From assembly GCA_032716605.1 (NCBI GenBank), contig CM064501.1, positions 25,922,631-25,986,630 on the forward strand: a stretch of DNA of 64,000 bases, given 5' to 3'. Made by a program: the position numbers and the translations under genes. Each line of letters starts with the position of its first letter. Positions within the stretch are counted from its first letter, which is position 1. A model generated the notes under the pieces. The model made no database searches. It saw nothing but the letters and a program-made list of their open reading frames with translations, and was not told the DNA's origin. Shown piece after piece: positions 44,171-54,330 of the stretch. The stretch comes from Paralithodes platypus. Taxonomy: Eukaryota; Arthropoda; Malacostraca; Decapoda; Lithodidae.

Positions 44171-44521
44171 GGGGGTAGTGCTTGGTTATTGGTATATACA
44201 TTTAGTTATTTCTTTATTTTTGAGTTTCCTCGCTAGACCTTCATCAAGCTTTAGAAAAATACCCCCTAGACCGCCCTTCAAGAACATTTTGTACAGTTTT
44301 TTTGGTAGAAAATTTCCCGGCCAAAGGCCGGTTCCCTCTAAACTTACAGGCTCGATATTGGTCGCCAGGAAAATATCGACACCTTAATGGCACGAAAAGT
44401 CTTAATACTGACAAAGAAATGGGGTGAAAGGTCTCATAATCGCCAAGCTAACAGAATGAACGTCTTAAAATCTCAAAACTAATATGGTAAACATGAGGGA
44501 GAAGGGGGTACTACCTCCCCC
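44171..44521. mobile_element. TTAA-flanked family A element
   Basis: Flanked by TTAA at 44167-44170 and 44522-44525. The ends are GGGGGTAGTGC and ACTACCTCCCCC. 351 bases. Its right TTAA lies only six bases from the exon end at 44531 and overlaps the donor region (GTAAGTTAAG on the minus strand). Confidence 0.85.
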
Positions 44522-44530
44522 TTAACTTAC

Positions 44531-44653
44531 CCGCAGCCTAGGAACCAGAGGGCAGCACTGGGCGAGTCTTAGGTTGGAGACTCCTAAAAATATTACGTCG
44601 AAAGTGGCTGCATTAAACTCAGCGTCCTCAGTTGCGCTCATCTCGAATTGTAC
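44531..44653 (-). CDS. Methyltransferase gene, middle exon (motif FDVIFLG)
   Basis: 123 bases (41 codons, phase 0 to phase 0) run from CTCTAAG (acceptor) to a consensus donor, GTAAGT, at 44530-44525. The reading is VQFEMSATEDAEFNAATFDV, then IFLGVSNLRLAQCCPLVPRL and R. A valine-x-phenylalanine strand, an acidic Ala-Thr-Glu-Asp loop and FDVIFLG are the motif II region of class I SAM methyltransferases, at the spacing expected after the exon at 60533-60709. Its start phase also matches that exon's end. The acceptor's pyrimidine tract is weak. A second acceptor, CCCTAAG, 43 bases upstream would give SGVKLHTYNMIWGSK first but in a different phase. The donor is overlapped by the target site of a TTAA element. 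The function in the cell is not determined. Confidence 0.6.
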
Positions 44654-44804
44654 CTTAGAGCCCCAAATCATATTATATGTATGTAATTTTACACCGCTTA
44701 GGGTATGTTTTTCAGACAAGAATACATTAAATATAACAAACAAACAGAAAGATAAAAAACAAAATATCGATATACAGCAGGTTAGGTACAATGGAGGACA
44801 TTTC
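44654..44804. other. Intron sequence next to the exon
   Basis: On the minus strand the TTTTTTATCTTTCTGTTTG tract (44735-44760) is a candidate pyrimidine tract for the alternative acceptor. Nothing else is seen. Confidence 0.4.
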
Positions 44805-45054
44805 CACGCAGGACACTGGATAGGTGGCAGCACAATAAGTAAATATACATCATCTGGTAACAGTGGCGAGGGGTGGGGAGGAGGTGATGGATTGGCGTGG
44901 AGAGAGGAGGCTTAGCTAATTAAAATAAGACTTCAGAAGCTATCAACCCTTCTGGATTATTAAGCCAGCACACTAGAATTCAAGAACAGTCCCTTTGAGA
45001 GGCGGCGAGCGACGGTAGTGAATGGTGGGAAACCAGCGGAGGGAGCTTAACCCT
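44805..45054. repeat. Dispersed repeat (element E), copy 1
   Basis: TCCACGCAGGACACTGGATA, GGTGGCAGCACAAATAGT-like sequence, ATTGGCGTGGAGAGAGGAGG and CAGCGGAGGGAGCT match 60030-60205 in reverse complement. Here the copy is interrupted by the small repeat also present at 43880. Confidence 0.65.
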
Positions 45055-45058
45055 TTAA

Positions 45059-45368
45059 GGGGAGGTTTTCAGTTTGTTCCTTAGACCTCCATCAAACTTA
45101 TAATTACACCTCCTGGGCCCCCTTTCAAGATAAATTTGTAATTTTTTCGGTAGAAAAATTTCCCGGCCGAAGGCCGGTTCCTCTTAAATTATAGGCTCGC
45201 TATCGCTCGCCAGGAAATATTCGACATCTAAATGTCACGAAAGGTCTTAAAAATGACAGTAATCTGGCGAAAGGTCTTAAAATCGCCAAACTAAAGGGGC
45301 GAACGTCTTAAAATCTCAAAAGCAATGGGGATAAAAATGAGGAAGAAAACGGTCCAAAATAATATCTC
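45059..45368. mobile_element. Family A element with altered right end
   Basis: Left TTAA at 45055-45058, then GGGGAGGTTTTC. It carries the GGCCGAAGGCCGG, TCGCTATCGCTCGCCAGG and GGTCTTAAAATCGCC motifs. On the right it ends ATATCTCCTCTCAAG, where TTAA would be expected, and runs straight into the 60-bp tandem repeat. Confidence 0.75.
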
Positions 45369-45915
45369 CTCTCAAGTGGAGGGAGGTGGGAGACCAATTA
45401 CCTTATTGTGGACATGTAATAATATCTCCCATCAAGTGGAGGGAGCTGAGAGACCAATTACCTTATTGTGGACATGAAATTATATCTCCCCTCAAGTGGA
45501 GGGAGGTGAGAGACCAATTACCTTATTGTGGACATGAAATAATATCTCCCCTCAAGTGGAGGGAGGTGAGAGACCAATTAACTTATTGTGGACATGAAAT
45601 AATATCTCCCCTCTAGTGGAGGGAGGTGAGAGACCAATTACCTTATTGTCCAATTACCTTATTGTGGACATGAAATAATATCTCCCCTCAAGTGGAGGGA
45701 GGTGAGAGACCAATTACCTTATTGTGGACATGAAATAATATCTCCCCTCAAGTGGAGGGAGGTGAGAGACCAATTACCTTATTGTGGACATGAAATAATA
45801 TCTCCCCTCAAGTGGAGGGAGGTGAGAGACCAATTACCTTATTGTGGACATGAAATAATATCTCCCCTCAAGTGGAGGGAGGTGAGAGACCAATTACCTT
45901 ATTGTGGACATGAAA
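45369..45915. repeat. 60-bp tandem repeat, about nine copies
   Basis: The unit contains ACCAATTACCTTATTGTGG, ACATGAAATAATATCTCCCC and TCAAGTGGAGGGAGGTGAGAG. One unit near 45650 carries a small extra duplication of CCAATTACCTTATTG. The ATCTCCCCTCAAG part resembles the end of a family A element. ORFs across it (ISPLKWREVRDQLPYCGHE) reflect the 60-base period only. Confidence 0.95.
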
Positions 45916-45919
45916 TTAA

Positions 45920-46288
45920 GGGGAGACGGTCGTTTTTTCTGGTCCCCTTTCTCCCTCGTGTAGTGTCCCATTAATTTTGTGATCTTTAGACGTTCGACCC
46001 ATTTGTTTGGCGATTTTAAGACCTTTCGTCCCATTTCATTATAAATGTTAAGACCTATCGTGCCATTTAGGTGTCGATTTTTTTCTGGCGAGCGATAGCG
46101 AGCCTGTAATTTCAAGAGGAGCAAGGAGCAATGCTTCGGCCAGGACATTTTTCTACCGAAAAATGTACAAATTTATCTTGATGGGGGGGTCTAGGGGATG
46201 TTTTTCTAAGTTTGAGGGATGTCTAGCGAGGAAACTAAGAATTTATGAATGAATTAATTTATAGGCCAACAAAACAGTCAGTGTCCCC
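45920..46288. mobile_element. TTAA-flanked family A element
   Basis: Flanked by TTAA at 45916-45919 and 46289-46292. The ends are GGGGAGACGGTCG and CAGTGTCCCC. 369 bases. Confidence 0.9.
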
Positions 46289-46292
46289 TTAA

Positions 46293-46496
46293 CCCCTTCA
46301 TCAGGATGACACCTTTTTAACTTTGATTCTGGCTAACATTAGACGATTGTATGCCGTTTAAGAAGGATCTATTGTATTTAGAGGGTTTATTGAGATCGTA
46401 TGTATCCCTTTGAGTCTTAAAGGTAGGCTATATGCTGTAGAAATAGACTAATAGTAAGCAGAATAGGATGGCAATGACGTCGTCGTGCTGAAGGGG
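46293..46496. mobile_element. TTAA-flanked MITE, family D
   Basis: 204 bases between TTAA at 46289-46292 (shared with the element on the left) and 46497-46500. The ends are CCCCTTCATCA and TGCTGAAGGGG. No ORF. Only one copy in the window. Confidence 0.75.
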
Positions 46497-46677
46497 TTAA
46501 TCATCTATATTTACACGTGTAACTTTGAATGAATAGGAATAGCTTGATGTTATGCAATGTACATATGGTAACACTGCTGGAATATGAGGAAAAGGTATAA
46601 GTAACACCCCGTTCTAAAAACATTAATCATCAATAAAAAAGAACAATGTACTTGAATAAACTAATGAAAGCATTATG

Positions 46678-46747
46678 GTCGTCCCGGGATTTGAACTTGG
46701 GACACCACACCCAGAACATAAGCACCTTAACCATTACACCACCAACA
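46678..46747 (-). ncRNA. tRNA-like sequence
   Basis: The minus strand reads GGTGGTGTAATGGTTAAGG (A-box-like) and, 35 bases on, AAGTTCAAATCCCGGGAC (B-box-like), at tRNA spacing. The acceptor arms pair poorly, so this is a tRNA pseudogene or SINE head and probably not a working tRNA. Confidence 0.4.
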
Positions 46748-47155
46748 CAGTTATATGAGGACATTTACTAATACAGTATAAGCCTAATGCAGTGTGATTG
46801 AACTAAGAACACTGTAACCTTATTGTAGTACTTATTTCTAAGTTTCTAAGTTTACTAAGGTGGGAATAATTCGACAGTTGTTAAGAAGTGTGTATCCTTT
46901 ATTTAACAAAACTTCCTGGTAGCATAATATATCCTCATAGCAATCGATTCTCTGTTCGGGCCGAAATGAGTTTAATCCATTAATTGAATATTACGGTCGA
47001 CCCAATATAGATTGTACTTTAGAAATCTTAAATTCCCGTTACCACCTATTTGGGTGCTCGTTATTCAGGCATTGATTCACTCCGACTTCGATCCAAAGGC
47101 ACGTCGTTATTTCAAAAGAATTAACAAAACTTTACTATGCCACAATATGTCCTAT
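46748..47155. other. Non-coding stretch left of the BEL element
   Basis: No gene. It may be part of the retroelement DNA into which the BEL element inserted, but I could not match it to the right flank. Confidence 0.35.
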
Positions 47156-47940
47156 TGTGGTAAACTATCAATGGAAGTTAAATATTACTAAGCTATAATG
47201 AATCAAATCAAATCAATCTAAATGAAAACTACTCTATATCTAAATTGAATTCAATCTGAAACAAGCTATATCCAAAGGTCTCACATAATAAATGTATATA
47301 TAGGGTAAGGTTATAAGGGTTAATATTAGCCAGGAATTAACTCACCAATAGTTCCACGTGGCAATGAGGCAAGGGAGAACGTTTACCCAATATGGCGGTG
47401 GACAATGGGGAACGAGACTTCGGTCCCAAGACTCGAATCAAGTTAAAGAAAGAATAAATGATTACATGGGAATGGACATGAATAATATGCTTATCTATCA
47501 GTCAGTCATGATGTCGATGAGAGCGTTGTGATGATGTAGCTGTGTGTATTGCTGTATGTGTATTGTGATTAGAGGCACAAAAGCACGATCAACTGAGGGC
47601 GGAAAATTAGATGTTAACTGGTTGGTGTTCGTGAAGGCTCTGGCGTACCTCAAAAGCACACCTTGCTGCCTTGGCAAACCGCCAGGAGCGCAAATTATCG
47701 TACCGCATTTAGGTTGCTCTATACGATAAATTATATTAATATATACGATAAATTATATATACTACATAAGACCATGGCAATATTGTTTAATAGCATATTA
47801 GGCCTTTTATAACTTAACTTATTTACAATCTTATAATATACGATCTACTCGTCCTACGTCGTTCTGTAAGAGAGATCATGACGTCACAGAGACATAAGAG
47901 ATCACAAAAGATTCATATTCTATCGTATTTATACGATACA
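47156..47940 (-). repeat. BEL 3' LTR
   Basis: 785 bases, plus-strand ends TGTGGTAAAC and TACGATACA. It differs from the 5' LTR by about nine substitutions and a 5-base indel (about 1%), which indicates recent insertion. A 61-codon ORF inside both LTRs has no support as a gene. Confidence 0.95.
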
Positions 47941-47962
47941 CTCCCCCCACAAAAAAGACCTG
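47941..47962 (-). other. BEL polypurine tract
   Basis: The minus strand reads TTTTTTGTGGGGGGAG directly before the 3' LTR, the usual primer site for plus-strand synthesis. Confidence 0.75.
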
Positions 47963-47977
47963 AACCCCACCTTAAAC

Positions 47978-49420
47978 CTAAAGTTGCCCAGAGGGTATCT
48001 TCTGACGCCACAAGTCGACGGCGCCAGCAGCAGCGCGTCTGGGACGCGTCCCGGTCCGAGAATGATCACCATCAGTAAGAGGTGAGTCGTTCCTTTGAGA
48101 ATCCTCGGACACAGCAATAACAGGTGGAGCCTCAGATTGCAATGCGGAATCGAGCTCCAAAGCATACAAACGTGCGATAGGACGAACAGTAGTTCCAGTG
48201 GCTGTCTTTAATAGCGCCACCCGCTCTACAGAGTCTGCCCCCTTGTATACCTCCAATACGCGGCCTAATTTCCAGTATAAACGAGGACTATCTTCTTTAA
48301 TTAAAACAACTTCACCAACTGTAGGTGCCGTTGGTCTACCAGAGGGAGTAACACTCCTTTCCCTCAATGCTAGCAGATATTCACTAATCCACCGTTTCCT
48401 AAAATCCTTGATTATCCTGGATATATACTGGTATCTCTTAGACACCGCTACCTCAGAGTACAACGAGGGATCCTCTAACTCTACTATGGACTGAAAATCA
48501 GATGGAAACGCAGTCAATGGTTTTCCATATAGCAAGTGAGCTGGCGTTAATGGTAGTGGTTCTTGCAGGTCGGTGTACACATATGTAAGCGGGCGATCAT
48601 TCACGACTGCCTCTATCTCTGTGAGGACTGTCGTCAACTCACTCTTCTTTAATAGAGCACGTCCTACAACCGCTCTTAGTCCTGACTTTACTATGCCGAC
48701 ACATCGTTCCCACATTCCACCAAACCAAGGTGCCTTAACTGGAATGAACCTCCATTCGCACTTCTTCTCTCCCAAACAAGTGATGACAGTAGGATCACTA
48801 CTCATATCCTTTAGATATTTTGATGCTTGGACATAAGTGGGAGCATTGTCGCTAAGAATGAGTTGAGGGAATGAACGACGGGCACAAAACCGTCTGAACG
48901 CCAGCATAAATTCTTCGCTAGACATATTATCACATAGTTCTAGGTGTACCGCTCGAGACGTCGCACAGGTAAACAATAATATATAAACCTTCTCATGCTC
49001 CCTCGTCTTCAATGACCCTGTGTAATCTAATCCTACCGCTTGGAAAGGTTCTACGTGCTTTACACGGCATTCAGGTAGAGGTGGAGCTGGTCCAGTTGCA
49101 TATGGTTTACCCTTTAGTCTCTGGCATATTACACACTTTCTCACTACGCGTCGAGCTACTTGTCGAACTCTGGGTATCCACCATGTGAGACGTAAATTTG
49201 ATATAATATGACATACCCCGTAGTGTTTTACTTCCCTATGTGCACGTATGATCAATAGATCAGTAACGTGATGTCTTGTTGGCATAAGTATAGGGCGGTT
49301 TGTGCCGTCTGGTACACCCGACCACTTCAGGCGACCCTCACACCTGATGAGGCCATTGTCTAGGTGCAACCTTAGTTGACGCACTATATTAGGCATTAAT
49401 GTCTTATTCGAGCTTTTCAA
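47978..49420 (-). pseudogene. BEL integrase (C-terminal part of Pol)
   Basis: 480 codons from an internal Met. An HHCC zinc domain (His 61, His 66, Cys 96, Cys 99: HREVKHYG...CVIC) is followed by the integrase core with Asp 132 (GLDYTGS), Asp 191 (LSDNAPTY) and Glu 238 (GGMWERCVGIVK), and a C-terminal DUF5641-type region (VGEVVLIKEDSPRLYWKLGR). The catalytic triad is complete. The frame continues upstream (VVAWVLRYVSNLKLKVTGQL, AREFKAAEVTLIK) to a TAG at about 49457, so the ORF is cut off from RT by a stop and a frameshift near 49590. In an intact element this would be one polyprotein, with integrase joining the DNA copy to the chromosome. Confidence 0.92.
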
Positions 49421-49575
49421 GGATTCTAATTCATTGGAAAAGGTTTCTACTTGAACCTATTTGATCAAAGTTACTTCAGCTGCTTTAAATTCACGAGCAT
49501 CAATGTTGTGACCCCTGTTGCAGAGTTGGCCCGTTACTTTAAGCTTGAGATTGGATACATATCGCAACACCCAAG

Positions 49576-51180
49576 CTACAACTCGACTAGTTTATTATAG
49601 TCACCGAATCTTGCCCACTTCATGATAGGACCCGGTGGCTCATTTGGTTGGGCTGTAACTGCCACTGTTTCCAGTGGCAGAAGTCCCTCACCAACAGCAT
49701 GCCATATAGTCCATTCACTTTCATGGAGCAGCCACTTTGGACCACGCCACCACAATTCGGACTTCATTAACTGGCTAGCCGTAATACCCCTAGTTATGAG
49801 ATCACTAGGGTTTTCTTTTGTATTTACATAATGATAAGCACCGTCTGGCAAAAGGGCTCTAATCTCATCTACCCTATTCCGCACATAAACTGGCAGAGAC
49901 TTCTTGCTATGTATCCAGTTGAGTGCGACCTGACTATCGCACCATACATGAACGATTTCAATATTTAATTCGCTCTCGTATGCTGCGCGTACATGTTGCA
50001 CCAGACGTGCTAATAGCAGCATGGCAGTCAATTCCATTTTAGGGATAGTTACCTTTTTAACCGGGGCTACCTTGGCCCGGGCTGTAACTAAATGTGCCCC
50101 AAATGAAGTAACAACATATATGGCTACCCCGTATGCCGTGGCGCTAGCATCGCAAAACGTGTGTAACGTAACGTCACCGAACGCCGCCACTTTACGAGGT
50201 ATAGGTTTAGTACATAGGATGGCATATTCATTCAACAACAATGTCCCTTGGTCATTCAGGTCCTCGGGCAAACTGTCATCCCATCCTATTTTACGTCTCC
50301 AAACTTCCTGCATTAGAATCCTAGCTCTTATGGTAACGGGTAATGCTAGACCCAAAGGATCAAAAAATTGCGCAACTTTGCTCAACAGACTTCTTTTTGT
50401 GTGCGCTCCTGTCTGCTGAGCAAAAGACCTTGTTTGAAAAGATAGTAAGTCATGTTTAGGTTGCCAGATCATCCCCAAATTTCTGGACTTTTCCTTGTTA
50501 AGAGATGCCGTACCATCCACTTGTATTAAACTCTGAAGATCTTCACTATTAGTAACCCACTCGCGGAGAAATAGATGTGCATCCGCAAACAATCTGCGTG
50601 CTTGCCAGTATGCATACAACAAATCATCTTGACTATCGCTAGTACCCTGCAAATTGTCAATGTATAATCCGCGAGATAGTTTACTTGTGTCCTCATGAGT
50701 GTCAGCTAGATGTTTTCTGATTGTGGCATTTAACAAAAACTGCGAGCAAGTGGCCCCAAAGAGTACAACCCGAAAACGGTATATTATGATGGGACTTTCA
50801 GAGTCGCTAATGTCGCCGAACCAAAGAAAGCGGGTAGCATCTCTATCTTCCTCCTTTAGCTTGACCATCAAGAATACCTTCTCGATGTCAATGGTATAGG
50901 CATACTTCCCCAGCCTAAACCGCAATAGATGTTGGGACAGATCCGACACCATGGACGGACCTGTCAACAGGCAGTCATTTATACTGGGTTGTTGTCCTTG
51001 GTGGGCAGAACAGTCATACACCACCCGTATTGGTGTGGTGACGCTGTCTTTCTTTACCCCATGATGGGCCAGATAGTGAACCCTACCCTTCTTACACGGT
51101 TCCCTGACATCGACTCTCTCTATAAAGCCCCTATCCTCATAACTCCGAAATACATCGTCATACGCCTGGCGCGTGCTCGG
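49576..51180 (-). pseudogene. BEL reverse transcriptase and RNase H
   Basis: The BEL sequence starts at EPSTRQAYDDVFRSYEDRGF. An apparent ORF start at 51303 lies in other-frame BEL sequence and reads through the inserted CR1 tail. Motifs are RVVYDCSAHQG, YTIDIEKVFLMVKL (first catalytic Asp), FRVVLFGATCSQFLL and YIDN at the second catalytic motif, where many elements have YVDD and an Asn variant occurs in some BEL elements. RNase H follows with FCDASATAYGVAIYV and VWCDSQVALNWI. The C-terminus is lost to a frameshift near 49590. The protein would copy the element's RNA into DNA. Both the upstream and downstream joints are broken, so no full Pol can be made. Confidence 0.92.
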
Positions 51181-51185
51181 TTCAT

Positions 51186-51245
51186 AAGAACATAAGAAAA
51201 TGGGAGTCTGCAGAAAGCCGATTGGCCTAAGCAAGGCAGATCCCT
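51186..51245 (-). mobile_element. 60-bp CR1 tail inserted in BEL pol
   Basis: AAGAACATAAGAAAATGGGA to CAAGGCAGATCCCT matches the CR1 3' end. It is flanked by GGTTCAT at 51179-51185 and 51246-51252, a 7-base target duplication. The added 67 bases shift the pol frame. It is younger than the BEL element. Confidence 0.93.
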
Positions 51246-52387
51246 GGTTCATTAGATCTCCACAGTCGTTCCAGGTCGAACTCGGCAGCCATCTTAGGGT
51301 CACTAGGTTGGGAATCCTCCCTTCCCAACTCCTCTGCCGCGGTTACATTGACTCTATATATCGAGACCGTGTCGACCAGGACCTTTGACTGTGTAGCATG
51401 CACCTTTCCGCTCATGCAGTATCCAAATTTAGTGGGGATTAAAATTACACCACACATCTTTTTAAATCCAGGGTATACTACTTCATAATAATGATCCACA
51501 CCAAGTAGAACATGCACCTCACTCTGATTTCCCATGGGATCTGACAAGTTAACCCCTTTGCTACGTAATGCGTGATCCACCTTCTTCACACCCACAGATA
51601 CATATTCTGGTAGGGTGTCTACTACGATACAAGTCATAAAGTACCGGTTTTTACGATAGAAATATGAAATCTCCGCTATCTCGTAGTCTTGTTTATCAGC
51701 AACCCCTGTGAAGCCCTGTAATCGAAGAGTCTCAGCCCCTACGATTCGGTGCTTCAATCCCACTAGTACGGACCTCTTTATAAAGGAACGTTGAGATCCT
51801 TGATCTAGAAGTACCCGACAAACTTTGTTACTGTCATTACCTTCCATGGGAATCTGTATTGTGGGCAATATAGTGGTGTCTTGCGTGCTACCTAGTGCCA
51901 CAGTTGTAGTACCCTCATTTTTGACGTCTTTGACTTTATCTGCAGTAGGACACAACTTATCAAAGTGATGTCCTTTGCAGTGCCGACAGGGCCTTAAGTA
52001 TGTAGCAGTACATTGTCCCTGCTTACCATGTTCCCCACTTAGACAACCTACACATAGCTTCAATCTTTTCGCCTGTGCTAGTTTTGTCTCATTTGTCGGG
52101 TATTTTACGCAGAAACTCCATTTATGTTTGTTGTTACATAGCTTACATAGAATCTGAGCAGGTTTCTTATACACACCCTCTTTCTTTACTTTAGTCCCCA
52201 CTGTCATGCTTATTGTTCCCCTCTTCTCCACATTCTCACTCCCTCCCGACACATACATTCTCCCTTTGTTCAACTGTAGATTATTGATCTCCTTGCTGAA
52301 CTGAGTTTTGAACTCCCCCAGTTCAAATGATCTTACCTTATCAAGTATTGCCATAGGAAGCTTCTGACACAAGATAATGACTATCAT
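51246..52387 (-). pseudogene. BEL gag zinc knuckles and aspartic protease
   Basis: The frame from 52387 reads MIVIILCQKLPMAILDKVRS, then Cys/His knuckles (CKLCNNKHKWSFC, CVGCLSGEHGKQGQC, CRHCKGHHFDKLC) that would bind nucleic acid, and an aspartic protease region with VLLDQGSQRSFIKRSVLVGL. The active-site motif is DQGS, where DTGS or DSGS is usual. It then runs into DLERLWRSNEPG, where the CR1 tail cuts it off. It joins gag by a frameshift at about 52420: the other frame continues GKLDR into SLDTLGLTTQEM. That shift could be a mutation or a programmed site. BEL elements usually have a single frame. Confidence 0.88.
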
Positions 52388-52413
52388 TTCTTGCGTGGTA
52401 AGCCCTAGGGTGT

Positions 52414-53130
52414 CTAGCGATCGAGTTTGCCCATATTTGCCCTGAAGTTTGTCAACTCATCAACCTTATACTGTGGTTCTGCGAGCCCCAACAAGGCAAC
52501 GACATGGGCCATCTTCAACTGCTCTCTATCCCCGTATGTGGACTCTAATAAGTGTACCGCTTCAAGATAACTACCACCAACTACTGCAAAACCCTCTATT
52601 AAATGTAAGGCCTCTCCTTCCATTTGTCCCTTCAGATAGTGAAACTTACAGACATTATCCAAAGAGGATTCATGAACCGTAGATCGAAATACGTCCCAGA
52701 AAGCTAACCACTCGGTTAACTTGCCCCCAAATGTAGGAAGATTGAGCTTTGGGAGATGTACAGTATGTTTTGGGTCAGCCCTTCTATGGGCCTCATTATC
52801 GCCTCCCTTCTTACTCGCGACAGCACGCTGTAATAGGTACTTCGCTCTAAAGACAGGTTCGTCATAGAGGGCCCGATTATCACACTCTGTAACTATCTCT
52901 TCCTCCTCTATCATGTCAGCCACAATCACCTCACTCAGAGCCGTAATACGACTGTGGGTAGCCTGGACGTTTTCTAATTTAGCCTCCAATTCCTCTAGTT
53001 CAGCAGTAGTGATGAAAGTGTTGACGTCCTCAATTAGCCTATTTAATACTCCCCGAAGTCCCGCCCTTTGATTTTTAGGGGCTTTGATCAGCACCCCACT
53101 AGACGGTGTCTCTTTATCGTTTTTATCCAT
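52414..53130 (-). CDS. BEL Gag N-terminal region (DUF1759-like)
   Basis: 238 codons from Met at 53130 (MDKNDKETPSSG) to a stop at 52414. Residues 30-90 are a helical, acidic coiled-coil-like segment. Residues 122-190 contain HLPKLNLPTFGGKLTEWLAF, WDVFRSTVHESSLDNVCKFH and YLKGQMEGEALHLIEGF, the conserved retrotransposon Gag block of BEL/Pao elements. The rest of Gag continues in the next frame. Gag would assemble the particle in which reverse transcription takes place. The start lies about 400 bases inside the 5' LTR edge, a normal leader length. Confidence 0.9.
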   Translation of the reverse strand: MDKNDKETPSSGVLIKAPKNQRAGLRGVLNRLIEDVNTFITTAELEELEAKLENVQATHSRITALSEVIVADMIEEEEIVTECDNRALYDEPVFRAKYLLQRAVASKKGGDNEAHRRADPKHTVHLPKLNLPTFGGKLTEWLAFWDVFRSTVHESSLDNVCKFHYLKGQMEGEALHLIEGFAVVGGSYLEAVHLLESTYGDREQLKMAHVVALLGLAEPQYKVDELTNFRANMGKLDR

Positions 53131-53520
53131 TTTGCATGTGAGCCTATAGGCTATGTATCTAAATGTTACGTTACAAAAACAACGGCCAAATAATAGTCTA
53201 ATTAAGAGACGCCAACCGGCGGACTTCTATGTTATGGGGAAAAAATAGTACACTAAATAGCAATACCTACTAATGGATCATATTGAACAAGAAAAAATGT
53301 TAGGTCAGGTCATATGTCACAGGAAGTCTGAAACGGAAAAGAAAATTATTGGGGAAAGATGATGGGTGGGATGCAGGACTTAGGCAGGCACAACGATGTG
53401 ACCCTGCATTCCGGCTCTAACCATCGCTTGGCTAACCTTGCCAGTTTATCATAGAGTTGTTCCTGCATCCTGTTATATGTCCCCTTGTTCATTGCCTTAA
53501 AATCCCTTACTGGTAGCTAA
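53131..53520 (-). other. BEL 5' leader
   Basis: Untranslated stretch between primer-binding site and gag. No ORF of note. Confidence 0.7.
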
Positions 53521-53540
53521 TTCCCGGGTCTGGGCACCAA
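53521..53540 (-). other. BEL primer-binding site
   Basis: On the minus strand TGGTGCCCAGACCCGGGAA starts one base after the 5' LTR. It would pair with a tRNA 3' end terminating in CCA. I cannot name the tRNA with confidence. Confidence 0.75.
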
Positions 53541-54330
53541 TGTGGTAAACTATCAATGGAAGTTAAATATTACTAAGCTATAATGAATCAAATAAAATCA
53601 ATCTAAATGAAAACTACTCTATATCTAAATTGAATTCAATCTGAAACAAGCTAATTTATATCCAAAGGTCTCACATAATAAATGTATATATAGGGTAAGG
53701 TTATAAGGGTTAATATTAGCCAGGAATTAACTCACCAATAGTTCCACGTGGCAATGAGGCAAGGGAGAACGTTTACCCAATATGGCGGTGGACAATGGGG
53801 AACGAGACTTCGGTCCCAAGACTCGAGTCAAGTTAAAGAAAGAATAAATGATTACATGGGAATGGACATGAATAATATGCTTATCTATCAGTCAGTCATG
53901 ATGTCGATGAGAGCGTCGTGATGGTGTAGCTGTGTGTATTGCTGTATGTGTATTGTGATTAGAGGCACAAAAGCACGATCAACTGAGGGCGGAAAATTAG
54001 ATGTTAACTGGTTGGTGTTCGTGAAGGCTCTGGCGTACCTCAAAAGCACACCTTGCTGCCTTGGCAAACCGCCAGGAGCCCAAATTATCGTACCGCATTT
54101 AGGTTGCTCTATACGATAAATTATATTAATATATACGATAAATTATATATACTACATAAGACCATGGCAATATTGCTTAGTAGCATATTAGGCCTTTTAT
54201 AACTTAACTTATTTACAATCTTATAATATACGATCTACTCGTCCTACGTCGTTCTGTAGGAGAGATCATGACGTCACAGAGACATAAGAGATCACAAAAG
54301 AGTCATATTCTATCGTATTTATACGATACA
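53541..54330 (-). repeat. BEL 5' LTR
   Basis: 790 bases, nearly identical to the copy at 47156-47940. It starts TGTATCG and ends CCACA on the minus strand. Confidence 0.95.

Larger units (their letters stand above)
47156..54330 (-). mobile_element. BEL/Pao LTR retrotransposon with two LTRs
   Basis: 7175 bases. LTRs lie at 47156-47940 and 53541-54330. On the minus strand the order is gag, protease, RT, RNase H, integrase, the BEL/Pao order. A primer-binding site and a polypurine tract lie where expected. The coding region is broken by two frameshifts, one stop and a 60-bp CR1 insertion. The 5-bp flanks (CCTAT and TAGAC) do not match, so no target duplication is visible. Confidence 0.95.

Noticed and set aside
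45386..45974. ORFs with ISPLKWREVRDQLPYCGHE repeats
   Set aside because: 60-bp tandem repeat, divisible by three. No independent evidence of coding.
47544..47729. Identical 61-codon ORFs in both BEL LTRs (also 53934-54119)
   Set aside because: They are identical only because LTRs are identical, and no start context or homology supports them.
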